Assembly (NCBI GenBank): GCA_023390675.1
Contig: JAEWCK010000344.1
Span: forward strand, 1 to 11,723
Origin: Pseudomonadota bacterium
Lineage (GTDB): Bacteria; Pseudomonadota; Alphaproteobacteria; Sphingomonadales; Sphingomonadaceae
DNA: 11,723 bases
Direction: 5' to 3'
Part shown: positions 5,920-11,723 of the stretch, one piece after another
How positions within the stretch are numbered: the first letter of the stretch is position 1
Layout of the letters: every line of letters starts with the position of its first letter
The notes under the pieces: model-generated
Databases searched by the model: none
The model's input: only the letters and a program-made list of their open reading frames with translations
Told to the model about the DNA's origin: nothing
Made by a program: the position numbers and the translations under genes

Positions 5920-7694
5920 CGCGTCGGCGCATCCGCTTCGGCCGCCGCGGCCTGGCTCGCCTGGCTTAACATGCCGTCGCGCCCCGCCATCAGGTCGCCG
6001 CTCTCCTTCTGTACCTGCAGCCGCGCCTTGTCGCGGCGGCGATATTCGGCCTCGGTCTTGTCGATCTCGGCTTCGTCGACGCCCACCGCCTGCATCGCGA
6101 GACGCCCCATCATGACGGCGCTCTCCATCACTTCGCGCACGGCGCCCGCGATCGGCGCGCCCTTCATCTTGAGGATGCTGCGCCGGTCATAGGCGCGCAC
6201 GAAGATCGTCGCCTTGGGAAAGGCGTGGTGCACGGCTTCGAGGATGTCGGTGTCCATCCTGTCGCCGTCTTGGCAGAACAGGATCAGCTCGGCCTCGGCA
6301 CCGCCCGCCTGGCGCAGCAGGTCGATCCGCGTGCCGTCGCCATAATAGACCTTCATCCCGAAATCGCCCGCGACGCGGATCATCTCGACGTCCGTATCGA
6401 CGAGCGTGACGGAAATGCCCTGCGCGATCAGCATCTGCGCGACGGTCTGGCCGAAGCGGCCATAGCCGACCACCACGGCGTTGGAGCCCTCGCGCACCGG
6501 CCCGTCGATCCCATCGGCGCTCGGCTCGGGCTCGGCGCGGAGATTCTTCGTCGCCATCATCAGGAACGGCGTCGTCGCCATCGAGAGCGTGACGATCGCG
6601 CCGAACACGCTCGCCGCAGTGCCCTCGATCAGATAGGCGGACTGCGCTTGCGCGAACAGTACGAAGCCGAACTCGCCGCCCTGGCTCAGCAGCACGCCCA
6701 ATGCGAAGGCCGAGCGCGGCTTCATCCCGAAGAGCAGCCCCAGCCCCATGATCAGGGCGGTCTTGGCGGCGATCAGCACCAGCGCCATGCCGAGCACGAA
6801 CAGCGGTCGCTCGGCGATCGCGTGCAGGTTGAGCGTCATGCCCACGGCGAGGAAGAACAGGCCGAGCAGGATCGATCGGAACGGCTCAACGTCCGCCTCC
6901 AGCTCGTGCCGATAGGGCGAGTCGGCCAGCATCACGCCCGCGATGAACGCGCCCAAGGCCGCGGAAAGCCCCAGCGCCTCCATGATCGCCGCGCTCGCGA
7001 TCACGGTGAACAGCCCGGCGAAGACGAACATCTCGCGCTCGCCCAGATTGCCGATCAGCCGGAACAGCGGCCTCAGCAGATAGCGCCCCGCGAGCACCAG
7101 CCCGATGATCGCGCCGACGGTGTAGATGCCGAGCAGCCACCCCGGCGGCCCGCCCGCATCGTGGGGGTTGCGCGACATCGCCGCGACGATCGTGATCATC
7201 GGCACGATCGACAGGTCCTGGAACAGCAGGATCGCGAAGGCGCGCTCGCCGAACGGCGTCCTCAGCCGTCCCGCCGACTGCAGCATCGGCAGCACCTGTG
7301 CAGTCGAGGAAAGCGCCATCGGCATGCCGAGCGCCAGCGCCGCGCCGAGCGAGGACCGGGTTCCCACCCACACGATCCCCGCCACCGCCGCGCCGCAGAT
7401 CACCACCTGGAGCAGGCCCAGCCCGAAAATGTCCTTGCGCATCCGCCACAGCCGCGACGGGCTCAGCTCGAGCCCAACGAGGAAGAGCAGCAGCGCGATG
7501 CCGAGTTCGGCGATCCCCATCTTGCTCTCGGCGTCGCCCACCAGCCCGAGCAATTGCGGCCCGACCAGCGCGCCCGCGACGAGATAGCCGAGCGTCGCAC
7601 CGAGCCCGAAGCGGCGAAAGACGATGACGAAGACCAGCGCGAAGCCGAGCAGCGGCACGCCTTCGCGGAGCAGCGAGAGGTCGCCATGCTCCAT
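5916..7694 (-). CDS. CPA2 monovalent cation:proton antiporter (KefB/KefC type) with RCK domain
   Basis: The 592-residue inner-membrane protein exchanges K+ or Na+ for protons. Residues 7-382 are the Na+/H+-exchanger core with about 12 membrane segments; the ion-site Asp is D160 in LLFQDLSIVPM. Kef hallmarks are YRHELE at 261-266 and SQGGEFGF at 337-344. Residues 404-535 form a TrkA-N/RCK nucleotide-binding domain with GYGRFG at 410-415 and an acidic strand end LVDTD at 431-435. A charged, probably helical tail of about 50 residues follows (EAEIDKTEAEYRRRDK onward). In E. coli, KefB and KefC are gated by glutathione adducts and need KefG or KefF; no such ancillary gene is adjacent here. Its ATG overlaps the NifU-like stop by one base (TGATG). 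Gating by glutathione is not shown by the sequence. Confidence 0.93.
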   Translation of the reverse strand: MEHGDLSLLREGVPLLGFALVFVIVFRRFGLGATLGYLVAGALVGPQLLGLVGDAESKMGIAELGIALLLFLVGLELSPSRLWRMRKDIFGLGLLQVVICGAAVAGIVWVGTRSSLGAALALGMPMALSSTAQVLPMLQSAGRLRTPFGERAFAILLFQDLSIVPMITIVAAMSRNPHDAGGPPGWLLGIYTVGAIIGLVLAGRYLLRPLFRLIGNLGEREMFVFAGLFTVIASAAIMEALGLSAALGAFIAGVMLADSPYRHELEADVEPFRSILLGLFFLAVGMTLNLHAIAERPLFVLGMALVLIAAKTALIMGLGLLFGMKPRSAFALGVLLSQGGEFGFVLFAQAQSAYLIEGTAASVFGAIVTLSMATTPFLMMATKNLRAEPEPSADGIDGPVREGSNAVVVGYGRFGQTVAQMLIAQGISVTLVDTDVEMIRVAGDFGMKVYYGDGTRIDLLRQAGGAEAELILFCQDGDRMDTDILEAVHHAFPKATIFVRAYDRRSILKMKGAPIAGAVREVMESAVMMGRLAMQAVGVDEAEIDKTEAEYRRRDKARLQVQKESGDLMAGRDGMLSQASQAAAAEADAPTR

Positions 7695-8116
7695 CAGCGC
7701 GCCGCCTCCGCCGCCGCTTCGGCTGCCGCCTCGAACGGCAGCCGGATCGCCGCGTGCCGCGCGCTATGCGGCAGCGCCGCCGCGAGTTTTCCCATGCCGG
7801 GCCATTCCGGCGCCGCGCGCGCTCCCGCGAGCCACGCCGCCAGCTGATCGCGCGCTTCGGTCAGTTCCGCCGCGCTCCGCCCGACAAGATGCGCACCGAG
7901 CAGCGCCGCCGAAGCCTGGCCGAACGCGCACGCCCGCACCGCCATCCCGACCGCAGAGACGCGCCCCGTGGCATCGAGGTCGACGTCCACGACAACCTGG
8001 CTTCCGCACAACCGCGAGCGCTTCTCGACCGACGCCATTGGCGCATCGAGCCGCGCCGCGAACGGCACCGAAGCCGCGAGCCGTAGAATCTCGATATTGT
8101 ACAGCGGCGCGTTCAT
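7694..8116 (-). CDS. NifU/IscU-like protein with a degenerate cluster site
   Basis: The 140-residue cytoplasmic protein resembles the IscU/NifU N-terminal scaffold on which iron-sulfur clusters are assembled. Two of the three classic cysteines are found: C37 in RLCGSQVVVDVDLD and C63 in VRACAFGQASA. Compared from memory with E. coli IscU, the conserved Asp after CG (D39) is Ser here, and the HC pair (H105-C106) aligns with Ala-Ala at about 122-123 in SARHAAIRLPFEA. The final Glu-Ala repeats (AAAEAAAEAA) are unusual. It may be a divergent scaffold typical of sphingomonads, or a protein with another role. It is the first gene of an overlapping trio with the antiporter and DUF423 genes and lies 157 bases after cvpA. 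No cysteine desulfurase or other Isc/Suf gene is in the window. Confidence 0.8.
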   Translation of the reverse strand: MNAPLYNIEILRLAASVPFAARLDAPMASVEKRSRLCGSQVVVDVDLDATGRVSAVGMAVRACAFGQASAALLGAHLVGRSAAELTEARDQLAAWLAGARAAPEWPGMGKLAAALPHSARHAAIRLPFEAAAEAAAEAAR

Positions 8117-8149
8117 GCCCCGGGCTTAGGGGAGAGCCGCCGCATCCTC

Positions 8150-8274
8150 AATCCTCCCCGGAGGGGAGGCGGCATGCGCAGCGTGACGGAGGGGGAGTTT
8201 CCCCAAGCGGCGCCGCCCGCGGATAATCCCCCTTCACCGCCTCCGGCGGTCCCCCTCCCCCTCCGGGGAGGATT
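8150..8274. repeat. Palindromic intergenic repeat (MITE/REP-like) between cvpA and the NifU-like gene
   Basis: Inverted ends of about 20 bases flank this element: AATCCTCCCCGGAGGGGAGG at 8150-8169 and its near-exact complement at 8254-8274, with one extra G. Each end is itself a hairpin (on the left, a 7-bp stem CCTCCCC/GGGGAGG with a GGA loop at 8153-8169). Inside are a second perfect hairpin, ACCGCC-TCC-GGCGGT at 8236-8250, and a 10-bp palindrome GCGGCGCCGC at 8207-8216 lying almost exactly at the centre. The short rightward open frame across it looks spurious (Pro-rich translation of the repeat). GC-rich palindromic elements of this style are, to my knowledge, common between genes in sphingomonads. 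The right end includes part of the cvpA stop codon. No target-site duplication is evident. Confidence 0.8.
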
Positions 8275-8846
8275 TAATCCGCCGAATTCCCCGTCGCCGC
8301 GTTCCCGGGCACCTCGACCGACTTCTTTCCACCGAACACCGGCAGCCCCTTGCGCCGCCGGTCGACGAAATCCGCGATCCCCGCGCTCGTCGCGTTGAGC
8401 AGCGGATAGGTGGTCGATCCCTTGATCCACTCGGGTCGCCTGGCGGGCCCGCCGCCGACGGTGTCGAACACCAATACGAGCAGCAGGAAGGCGATGCTGA
8501 CGAGAATCAGTCCCTTCAGCGCTCCGAAGCCGAAGCCCAAAGCGCGGTCCACTGGCCCGAGAAAGCTTTCGCGCGTCCTCGATCCGATCGCATTGGCGAT
8601 CAGTCGTCCGCCGAAATAAGTCACACCGCCGAGGATGAAGAAAGCGAGCACCGCCCCACCCTGCGCCGTCCCCACAGCGCCCGCCAGCACTTCGGCAAGC
8701 GGCGTATGGAACAGCTTGAGCACCAGCACGACTAGCACCCAGGCGAGCAGCGCGAGCACTTCAGTCACGAATCCGCGCAGAAATCCCAGCACCGCCGCTC
8801 CGCCGATCACGAGCAGCACGACGATGTCGAGCCCGGTCAAAGTCAT
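8274..8846 (-). CDS. cvpA: CvpA family membrane protein
   Basis: The 190-residue inner-membrane protein has four predicted spans at about residues 6-24, 28-46, 62-85 and 104-128. The family pattern GFLRGF is at 21-26, and LGPVDRALGFGFGALKG (the CvpA Gly-Asp-Arg-rich helix) is at 96-112. The polar C-terminal tail of about 60 residues is cytoplasmic or periplasmic and of low complexity. CvpA was named for a role in colicin V production in E. coli and is linked there to envelope stress; its biochemical activity is not settled. The ATG at 8846 is preceded by GGGAGG about 9 bases upstream. The TAA stop is shared with the end of the palindromic repeat. In many alphaproteobacteria cvpA lies near radA or purF; neither is in view here. 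Confidence 0.92.
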   Translation of the reverse strand: MTLTGLDIVVLLVIGGAAVLGFLRGFVTEVLALLAWVLVVLVLKLFHTPLAEVLAGAVGTAQGGAVLAFFILGGVTYFGGRLIANAIGSRTRESFLGPVDRALGFGFGALKGLILVSIAFLLLVLVFDTVGGGPARRPEWIKGSTTYPLLNATSAGIADFVDRRRKGLPVFGGKKSVEVPGNAATGNSAD

Positions 8847-8913
8847 GGCGTCTGCCCTCCCTTACCGGCTCTTTACCAACTTCGCCGCAGAGCGGAAGCG
8901 GGCGCGAGGACCG

Positions 8914-9315
8914 TCAGTTCGCGGCGCGCGGCCGGGTATAGGGGACGAACTTGCCGAGCTGGACGAAGCCGCGCGGGAAATTGCCCCCGCGATCGATCAG
9001 ATGGACCGTGTCGATGCTGCACAGCTGCGAACCGAAGGTCCTGGTGACCAGGATGTCGTCGCTGTCGAGCATGTCGGCGCCCGAACGCGGCTCGTTGACG
9101 TACAGCCGGCTGCCCACGCGATAGACGATCGCCTTGCCGTCGATGATTTCGCTCGATTGCGTGCCGGTCAGGCTGATGCAGTCGACCGGCGTGCCGGCCA
9201 CGCGGCCGTCGAGGACCTTGGCGAGCTGGGCTTCGGGAGTCTGCCGTTCGCCCGCGATTGCCGGCACGGCGACGAGCGCGGAGCCGATCAGAAGTGCTTT
9301 GAGGATCTTGCGCAT
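8914..9315 (-). CDS. Small secreted two-cysteine protein, function unknown
   Basis: The 133-residue product has a signal peptide (MRKILKALLIGSALVAVPAIAG, likely cleavage after AIA at 19-21). The mature part begins with a helical segment (PEAQLAKVLDGRVAG) and then looks beta-rich. Two cysteines, C46 (in VDCISLTG) and C99 (in SQLCSIDTV), could pair in the periplasm. The ATG at 9315 is supported by GGAG about 8 bases upstream on the minus strand. I believe similar proteins are widespread in sphingomonads as hypothetical proteins, but I know no function. It stands alone between the lipocalin (51-base gap) and cvpA (67-base gap). Three TTCAG copies occur in the leader (9316-9366), of unclear meaning. 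Confidence 0.78.
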   Translation of the reverse strand: MRKILKALLIGSALVAVPAIAGERQTPEAQLAKVLDGRVAGTPVDCISLTGTQSSEIIDGKAIVYRVGSRLYVNEPRSGADMLDSDDILVTRTFGSQLCSIDTVHLIDRGGNFPRGFVQLGKFVPYTRPRAAN

Positions 9316-9366
9316 GTCACGACTCCTGAACCTGTGCGGCTGAACTCGGGCTGAAGCAGCCTCGCT

Positions 9367-9930
9367 TCACCCCTGCCGCGTGCGCCGAAGCGCCCAGCGA
9401 TCATAGCCCAGCGCCTCGACGCGTGCAAAGATCGCCTCGGCCATAGCCGGATCGGGCCGCGCCTCGCGCGCCAGCACCCACAGATAGCGCCCGCCGGGCT
9501 CGCCCACGATCGCCCATTCGTAATCGTCGCCGTGGTCGAGCACCCAATAATCGCCGGTATAGAGCGGCCCGAAGAACGAGACCTTGAACTTGGCGTTGGT
9601 CGCCTCGTCGGCGACGATCGCGCGGCCCTGCACCAGATGGGGTTCGCCCCTGGGAAAGCCGCGCTGTCCGCTATTGGTCACTTCGATCTTGCCGTCGGGC
9701 AGCAGCGCATATTCGGCGGTGACGCCGTCCAGCCCCTTCTCGAAGCGGTTCTTGTGCCGCGCCAGCTCGAACCATTTGCCGAGATAGCGCGCGAGATCGA
9801 CCGGTTTGGCCGGCTCGGGCACCTTCGAGTTGATCACCGGCGGCCGCGACGCGCGCGCATAGAGGAAGATGCCCCCGATCGCGGCGGCCGCGACGCCCGA
9901 GGCGATGGTAATGGCGGTGGAGCGCTTCAT
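9367..9930 (-). CDS. Bacterial lipocalin (Blc-like), membrane-anchored or secreted
   Basis: The 187-residue protein is a lipocalin, an eight-stranded barrel that binds hydrophobic ligands. The signature GKWFELARHKNRFEKGL starts at residue 51 (the family G-x-W motif). The later strands are typical of bacterial lipocalins: GPLYTGDYWVLD at 121-132, YEWAIVGEPGGRYLWVLAR at 137-155, and the C-terminal helix DPAMAEAIFARVEALG. E. coli Blc is an outer-membrane lipoprotein thought to bind lysophospholipids. This protein has no cysteine at all, so it cannot be a classical lipoprotein. Instead residues 5-25 form a hydrophobic segment that could act as a signal peptide or an uncleaved anchor. The ribosome site before the ATG at 9930 is weak. 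It lies 39 bases after the upstream membrane-anchored gene, so co-transcription is likely. Confidence 0.92.
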   Translation of the reverse strand: MKRSTAITIASGVAAAAIGGIFLYARASRPPVINSKVPEPAKPVDLARYLGKWFELARHKNRFEKGLDGVTAEYALLPDGKIEVTNSGQRGFPRGEPHLVQGRAIVADEATNAKFKVSFFGPLYTGDYWVLDHGDDYEWAIVGEPGGRYLWVLAREARPDPAMAEAIFARVEALGYDRWALRRTRQG

Positions 9931-9969
9931 GCGATCATCTTGCGGAGTCGCAGCGCGAAGGGAAGCCCT

Positions 9970-10521
9970 TCAGTGATAGGGTTTGCAGCTGCGCTCGTCG
10001 TTCTTCCACAGCGGGATGAACCGCACCCGGCGCTTGCCGTAATAGCTGAGATCCATCGATACGCGCACCGGCGCGCCCGGATGCGTGTAGATGTCCTGGT
10101 CGCCCCAGCGCTCGTCGCCGGTCTCGCAATGCATCCAGCCCTGCCGCTGCAGCGCATCGACCAGCTTGTAGACTTCCTCCTGCCCGCCATCCTTCCACAG
10201 CGTCAGCTGGCTGAAGCCCCCGCTCCCGCGGCTGCCGATCAAGTCGAGCGCTGCTTCGTACGGCCCCTCCCCGAGCACCATCACTGCGTTCCTGCGGCAG
10301 CGCATCCTGGTCAGGTCGAGATTGACGCATCTGGTGAAGCCGGCGCGCTGCGAATCCGCCGCGCTGCCGCTCACCGGCAGGCCCAGGAAAGCCAGCGAAG
10401 GCGGCGGCGTGCGATGGGGCTCGGCGCCGGCCAGCAGGATCAACGCCATCAGTGTCACCGCGCCCAGCGTGGGCACCAGAAACCCGGCCCGCAGCCACCC
10501 GCCGGAATCCTCCTGCCGCAT
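9970..10521 (-). CDS. Membrane-anchored four-cysteine protein, function unknown
   Basis: The 183-residue product has a short N-terminal polar part, one hydrophobic helix at about residues 13-32 and then a periplasmic domain of about 150 residues. The helix may be an uncleaved anchor because no clean signal peptidase site follows it. The domain has four cysteines (C65, C75, C132, C179), enough for two disulfides, and is rich in Arg and Trp near the end (YYGKRRVRFIPLWKN). The ATG at 10521 follows GGAG by about 6 bases. A region with two palindromes lies just upstream. It is followed closely by the lipocalin gene. I recognise no family; it looks like a lineage-specific envelope protein. Confidence 0.75.
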   Translation of the reverse strand: MRQEDSGGWLRAGFLVPTLGAVTLMALILLAGAEPHRTPPPSLAFLGLPVSGSAADSQRAGFTRCVNLDLTRMRCRRNAVMVLGEGPYEAALDLIGSRGSGGFSQLTLWKDGGQEEVYKLVDALQRQGWMHCETGDERWGDQDIYTHPGAPVRVSMDLSYYGKRRVRFIPLWKNDERSCKPYH

Positions 10522-10538
10522 CGATCGCTCCGCCTGTA

Positions 10539-10570
10539 GCGATACGATATTCTATCGCATTGCGCGCAAT
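10539..10570. promoter_or_regulatory. Paired palindromes upstream of the membrane-anchored gene (possible operator)
   Basis: Two adjacent symmetric sites occupy the gap between two leftward genes. One is GCGATA at 10539-10544 and TATCGC at 10553-10558, with an 8-base AT-rich spacer. The other is the perfect 12-bp palindrome ATTGCGCGCAAT at 10559-10570. On the minus strand the spacer region contains TAGAAT (10554-10549), and TTGCAA lies at 10575-10570, but with only 15 bases between them, which is short for a sigma70 promoter. The arrangement could be a repressor site over a promoter. There is no T-run, so a terminator for the upstream gene is less likely. Confidence 0.35.
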
Positions 10571-10598
10571 TGCAACCCGCAGCGGCGGTCACCCTGTT

Positions 10599-11642
10599 TC
10601 AGCGGAGAACGCGCGCGGCATCGACGACGGTGACGTCGCGCATCATGCCGAGGTAGCGGTCCAGATATCCCTTGTGCGACGCGCCGACGATCACCAGCAC
10701 GCGGCTGCCCGGGCGCGCCCCGAACGCCTCGCGGATATTGGCTGCCATGCGCAGGTTCCGGGTTTCCCAATAGGTGACGTATACGCGGCCGAACTGCTCG
10801 GGCGAAGGTTCGACGAGCGTCGCCCCGAAATCGCGCGCATAGACCTTCGCCGGATAATCGGCGGCGTTGTACATGCGATACGCTGCAAGCACGCCCTCGG
10901 GAGAATAGAGACCGGGGCCCTGTGCCGCAGTCTCTTCCGCGCTCGGCGGCGCGCCATGCGCCCAAGCCCCGGTCAGCGCCTTGCCATAGCCGTCCTCGTC
11001 CACGATCGGTATCGAGACGCCCTGGTCGTCCATCGGCACGAGCTTCTGCAGCCCCAGCCGCACCGCCAGACGCGCCGAAATCGCAACGTCCTCGCGGTGC
11101 CGCGATGCCGCCGCGCCGAGCTGCTCGACAAGCGCCGCATCCAGTCCGTCGCCCGGCTTGCGCTCCGCCTCGGGCAGATAGAGCCATTGCACCATCGCCG
11201 AAGCCCGGTCCCCCGCGGCGAGCATCACTGCCGCGAGATGGCGCCGCGCGGCCGGATCGGGGTTCGCCGGCCAGGTCGCCAGGATCCGGTCGCGCTCCGC
11301 GATCGCCTCGAACACGTCGAGCCCTGTCGCCGCCCGCGCCGCTTCGGTAGGTGGGCAATAGGTCTCCGCGGCTTCGCGAAACTCGGCCTGACGCCGCATC
11401 ACATAGCATTGGTCGCCGGGGATCGTCTCGATCGCGATGGCTTGCGGACGCCATGCCGCGAGCCGGTCGAGCACGAGCGAGAGGTTTTCGAGCGGCACGT
11501 CCTTGGGCCAGCCCGCCAGATGCGGCGTGGCGAGCACGAGCACTTCGTTCGCGACCCGCGCCGGGCGCGCGCTGTTCTGCGCCTGCGCTCCCCACGCGCT
11601 CAAGGCCATCGCCGCCACCGCCAACCATCCGATCCGCATCAT
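10599..11642 (-). CDS. Secreted DUF5694 protein (TraB/EreA-like fold)
   Basis: The 347-residue protein carries a signal peptide (residues 1-22, ending GAQAQ). The N-terminal motif VLVLATPHLAG (residues 35-44, H41) is followed by QAIAIET (67-73, E72). Near the C-terminus are YWETRNLRMAANI (291-303) and VLVIVGASHKGYLDRYL (315-331, H323). This His/Glu...His pattern is that of DUF5694, related to the TraB, TIKI and erythromycin-esterase-like proteins, which include metal-dependent hydrolases and proteases. A helical middle, about 85-250, is more divergent. Substrate is unknown. Starts at 11642 or 11639 are favoured over 11663 because GGGAG lies 5 or 8 bases upstream and the signal peptide then begins directly. 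It is the first visible gene of the leftward block; 77 bases separate it from the next gene. Confidence 0.8.
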   Translation of the reverse strand: MMRIGWLAVAAMALSAWGAQAQNSARPARVANEVLVLATPHLAGWPKDVPLENLSLVLDRLAAWRPQAIAIETIPGDQCYVMRRQAEFREAAETYCPPTEAARAATGLDVFEAIAERDRILATWPANPDPAARRHLAAVMLAAGDRASAMVQWLYLPEAERKPGDGLDAALVEQLGAAASRHREDVAISARLAVRLGLQKLVPMDDQGVSIPIVDEDGYGKALTGAWAHGAPPSAEETAAQGPGLYSPEGVLAAYRMYNAADYPAKVYARDFGATLVEPSPEQFGRVYVTYWETRNLRMAANIREAFGARPGSRVLVIVGASHKGYLDRYLGMMRDVTVVDAARVLR

Positions 11643-11723
11643 CGAGACTCCCTGCCGAAGCATCGGCCTAGCGGCGGTGTTTTACAGTTGCAAAATTCTA
11701 ATACATCTACCGCCCGAGCAGAT

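Noticed and set aside
6225..7847. A 540-codon open frame on the plus strand opposite the antiporter gene
   Set aside because: The translation is an Arg/His/Gln/Glu-rich mirror of a membrane protein, with no domain or ribosome site; it is a GC-driven shadow.
8174..8398. Short plus-strand frames across the palindromic repeat
   Set aside because: The Pro-rich translation comes from the repeat itself and continues antisense into cvpA.
9316..9366. Three TTCAG copies in the leader of the 133-residue secreted gene
   Set aside because: The spacing is irregular (11 and 14 bases) and the word is short; chance is a sufficient explanation.
11643..11723. AT-richer stretch upstream of the DUF5694 gene (TTGCAA at 11688-11693, TAGAAT on the minus strand at 11700-11695)
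   Set aside because: It probably holds the promoter of that gene, but no -35/-10 pair has acceptable spacing and the window ends here.

Overview
The window is GC-rich chromosomal DNA from an alphaproteobacterium, most likely a sphingomonad (Sphingomonas or a close relative). The basis is the very high GC at third codon positions, the codon use, and gene content typical of that group: aroK-aroB, a secreted M1 aminopeptidase, cvpA next to a NifU-like protein and a CPA2 antiporter, DUF423, a lipocalin, and many small secreted proteins of unknown function. No phylogenetic test was possible. Coding density is high. I see no rRNA, tRNA, CRISPR array, phage or transposase gene.

Layout. Positions 1-324 hold two overlapping leftward genes: a 45-residue single-span membrane peptide and the start of a secreted Pro/Ala-rich protein that runs off the left edge. 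A short divergent gap carries a good sigma70-like promoter, and from it runs a rightward block: aroK, aroB (4-bp overlap), a small secreted protein (overlapping or abutting aroB), a compact 2H-phosphoesterase-like protein, and a periplasmic M1-family metallo-aminopeptidase ending at 4811. This block converges, with a 3-bp gap, on a leftward block that fills the rest of the window. Read in transcription order from the right, that block has a DUF5694 (TraB/EreA-like fold) secreted protein, a membrane-anchored Cys-rich protein, a lipocalin, a small secreted protein, cvpA, a 125-bp palindromic repeat, an atypical NifU/IscU-like protein, a CPA2 (KefB/C-type) antiporter, a DUF423 membrane protein and a secreted 4-Cys protein.

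How the genes fit together. AroK and AroB are the shikimate kinase and 3-dehydroquinate synthase of aromatic amino acid and chorismate synthesis. The NifU-like, antiporter and DUF423 genes overlap by 1 and 4 bases and are almost certainly translationally coupled. Seven or eight products carry an export signal or N-terminal anchor and several have paired cysteines, so envelope proteins dominate the unnamed genes.

I do not see a convincing new defence or mobile system. The points most worth a second look are the minimal 2H phosphoesterase, the NifU-like protein that lacks key cluster residues, the palindromic repeat fused to the cvpA stop codon, and an apparently leaderless aroK.
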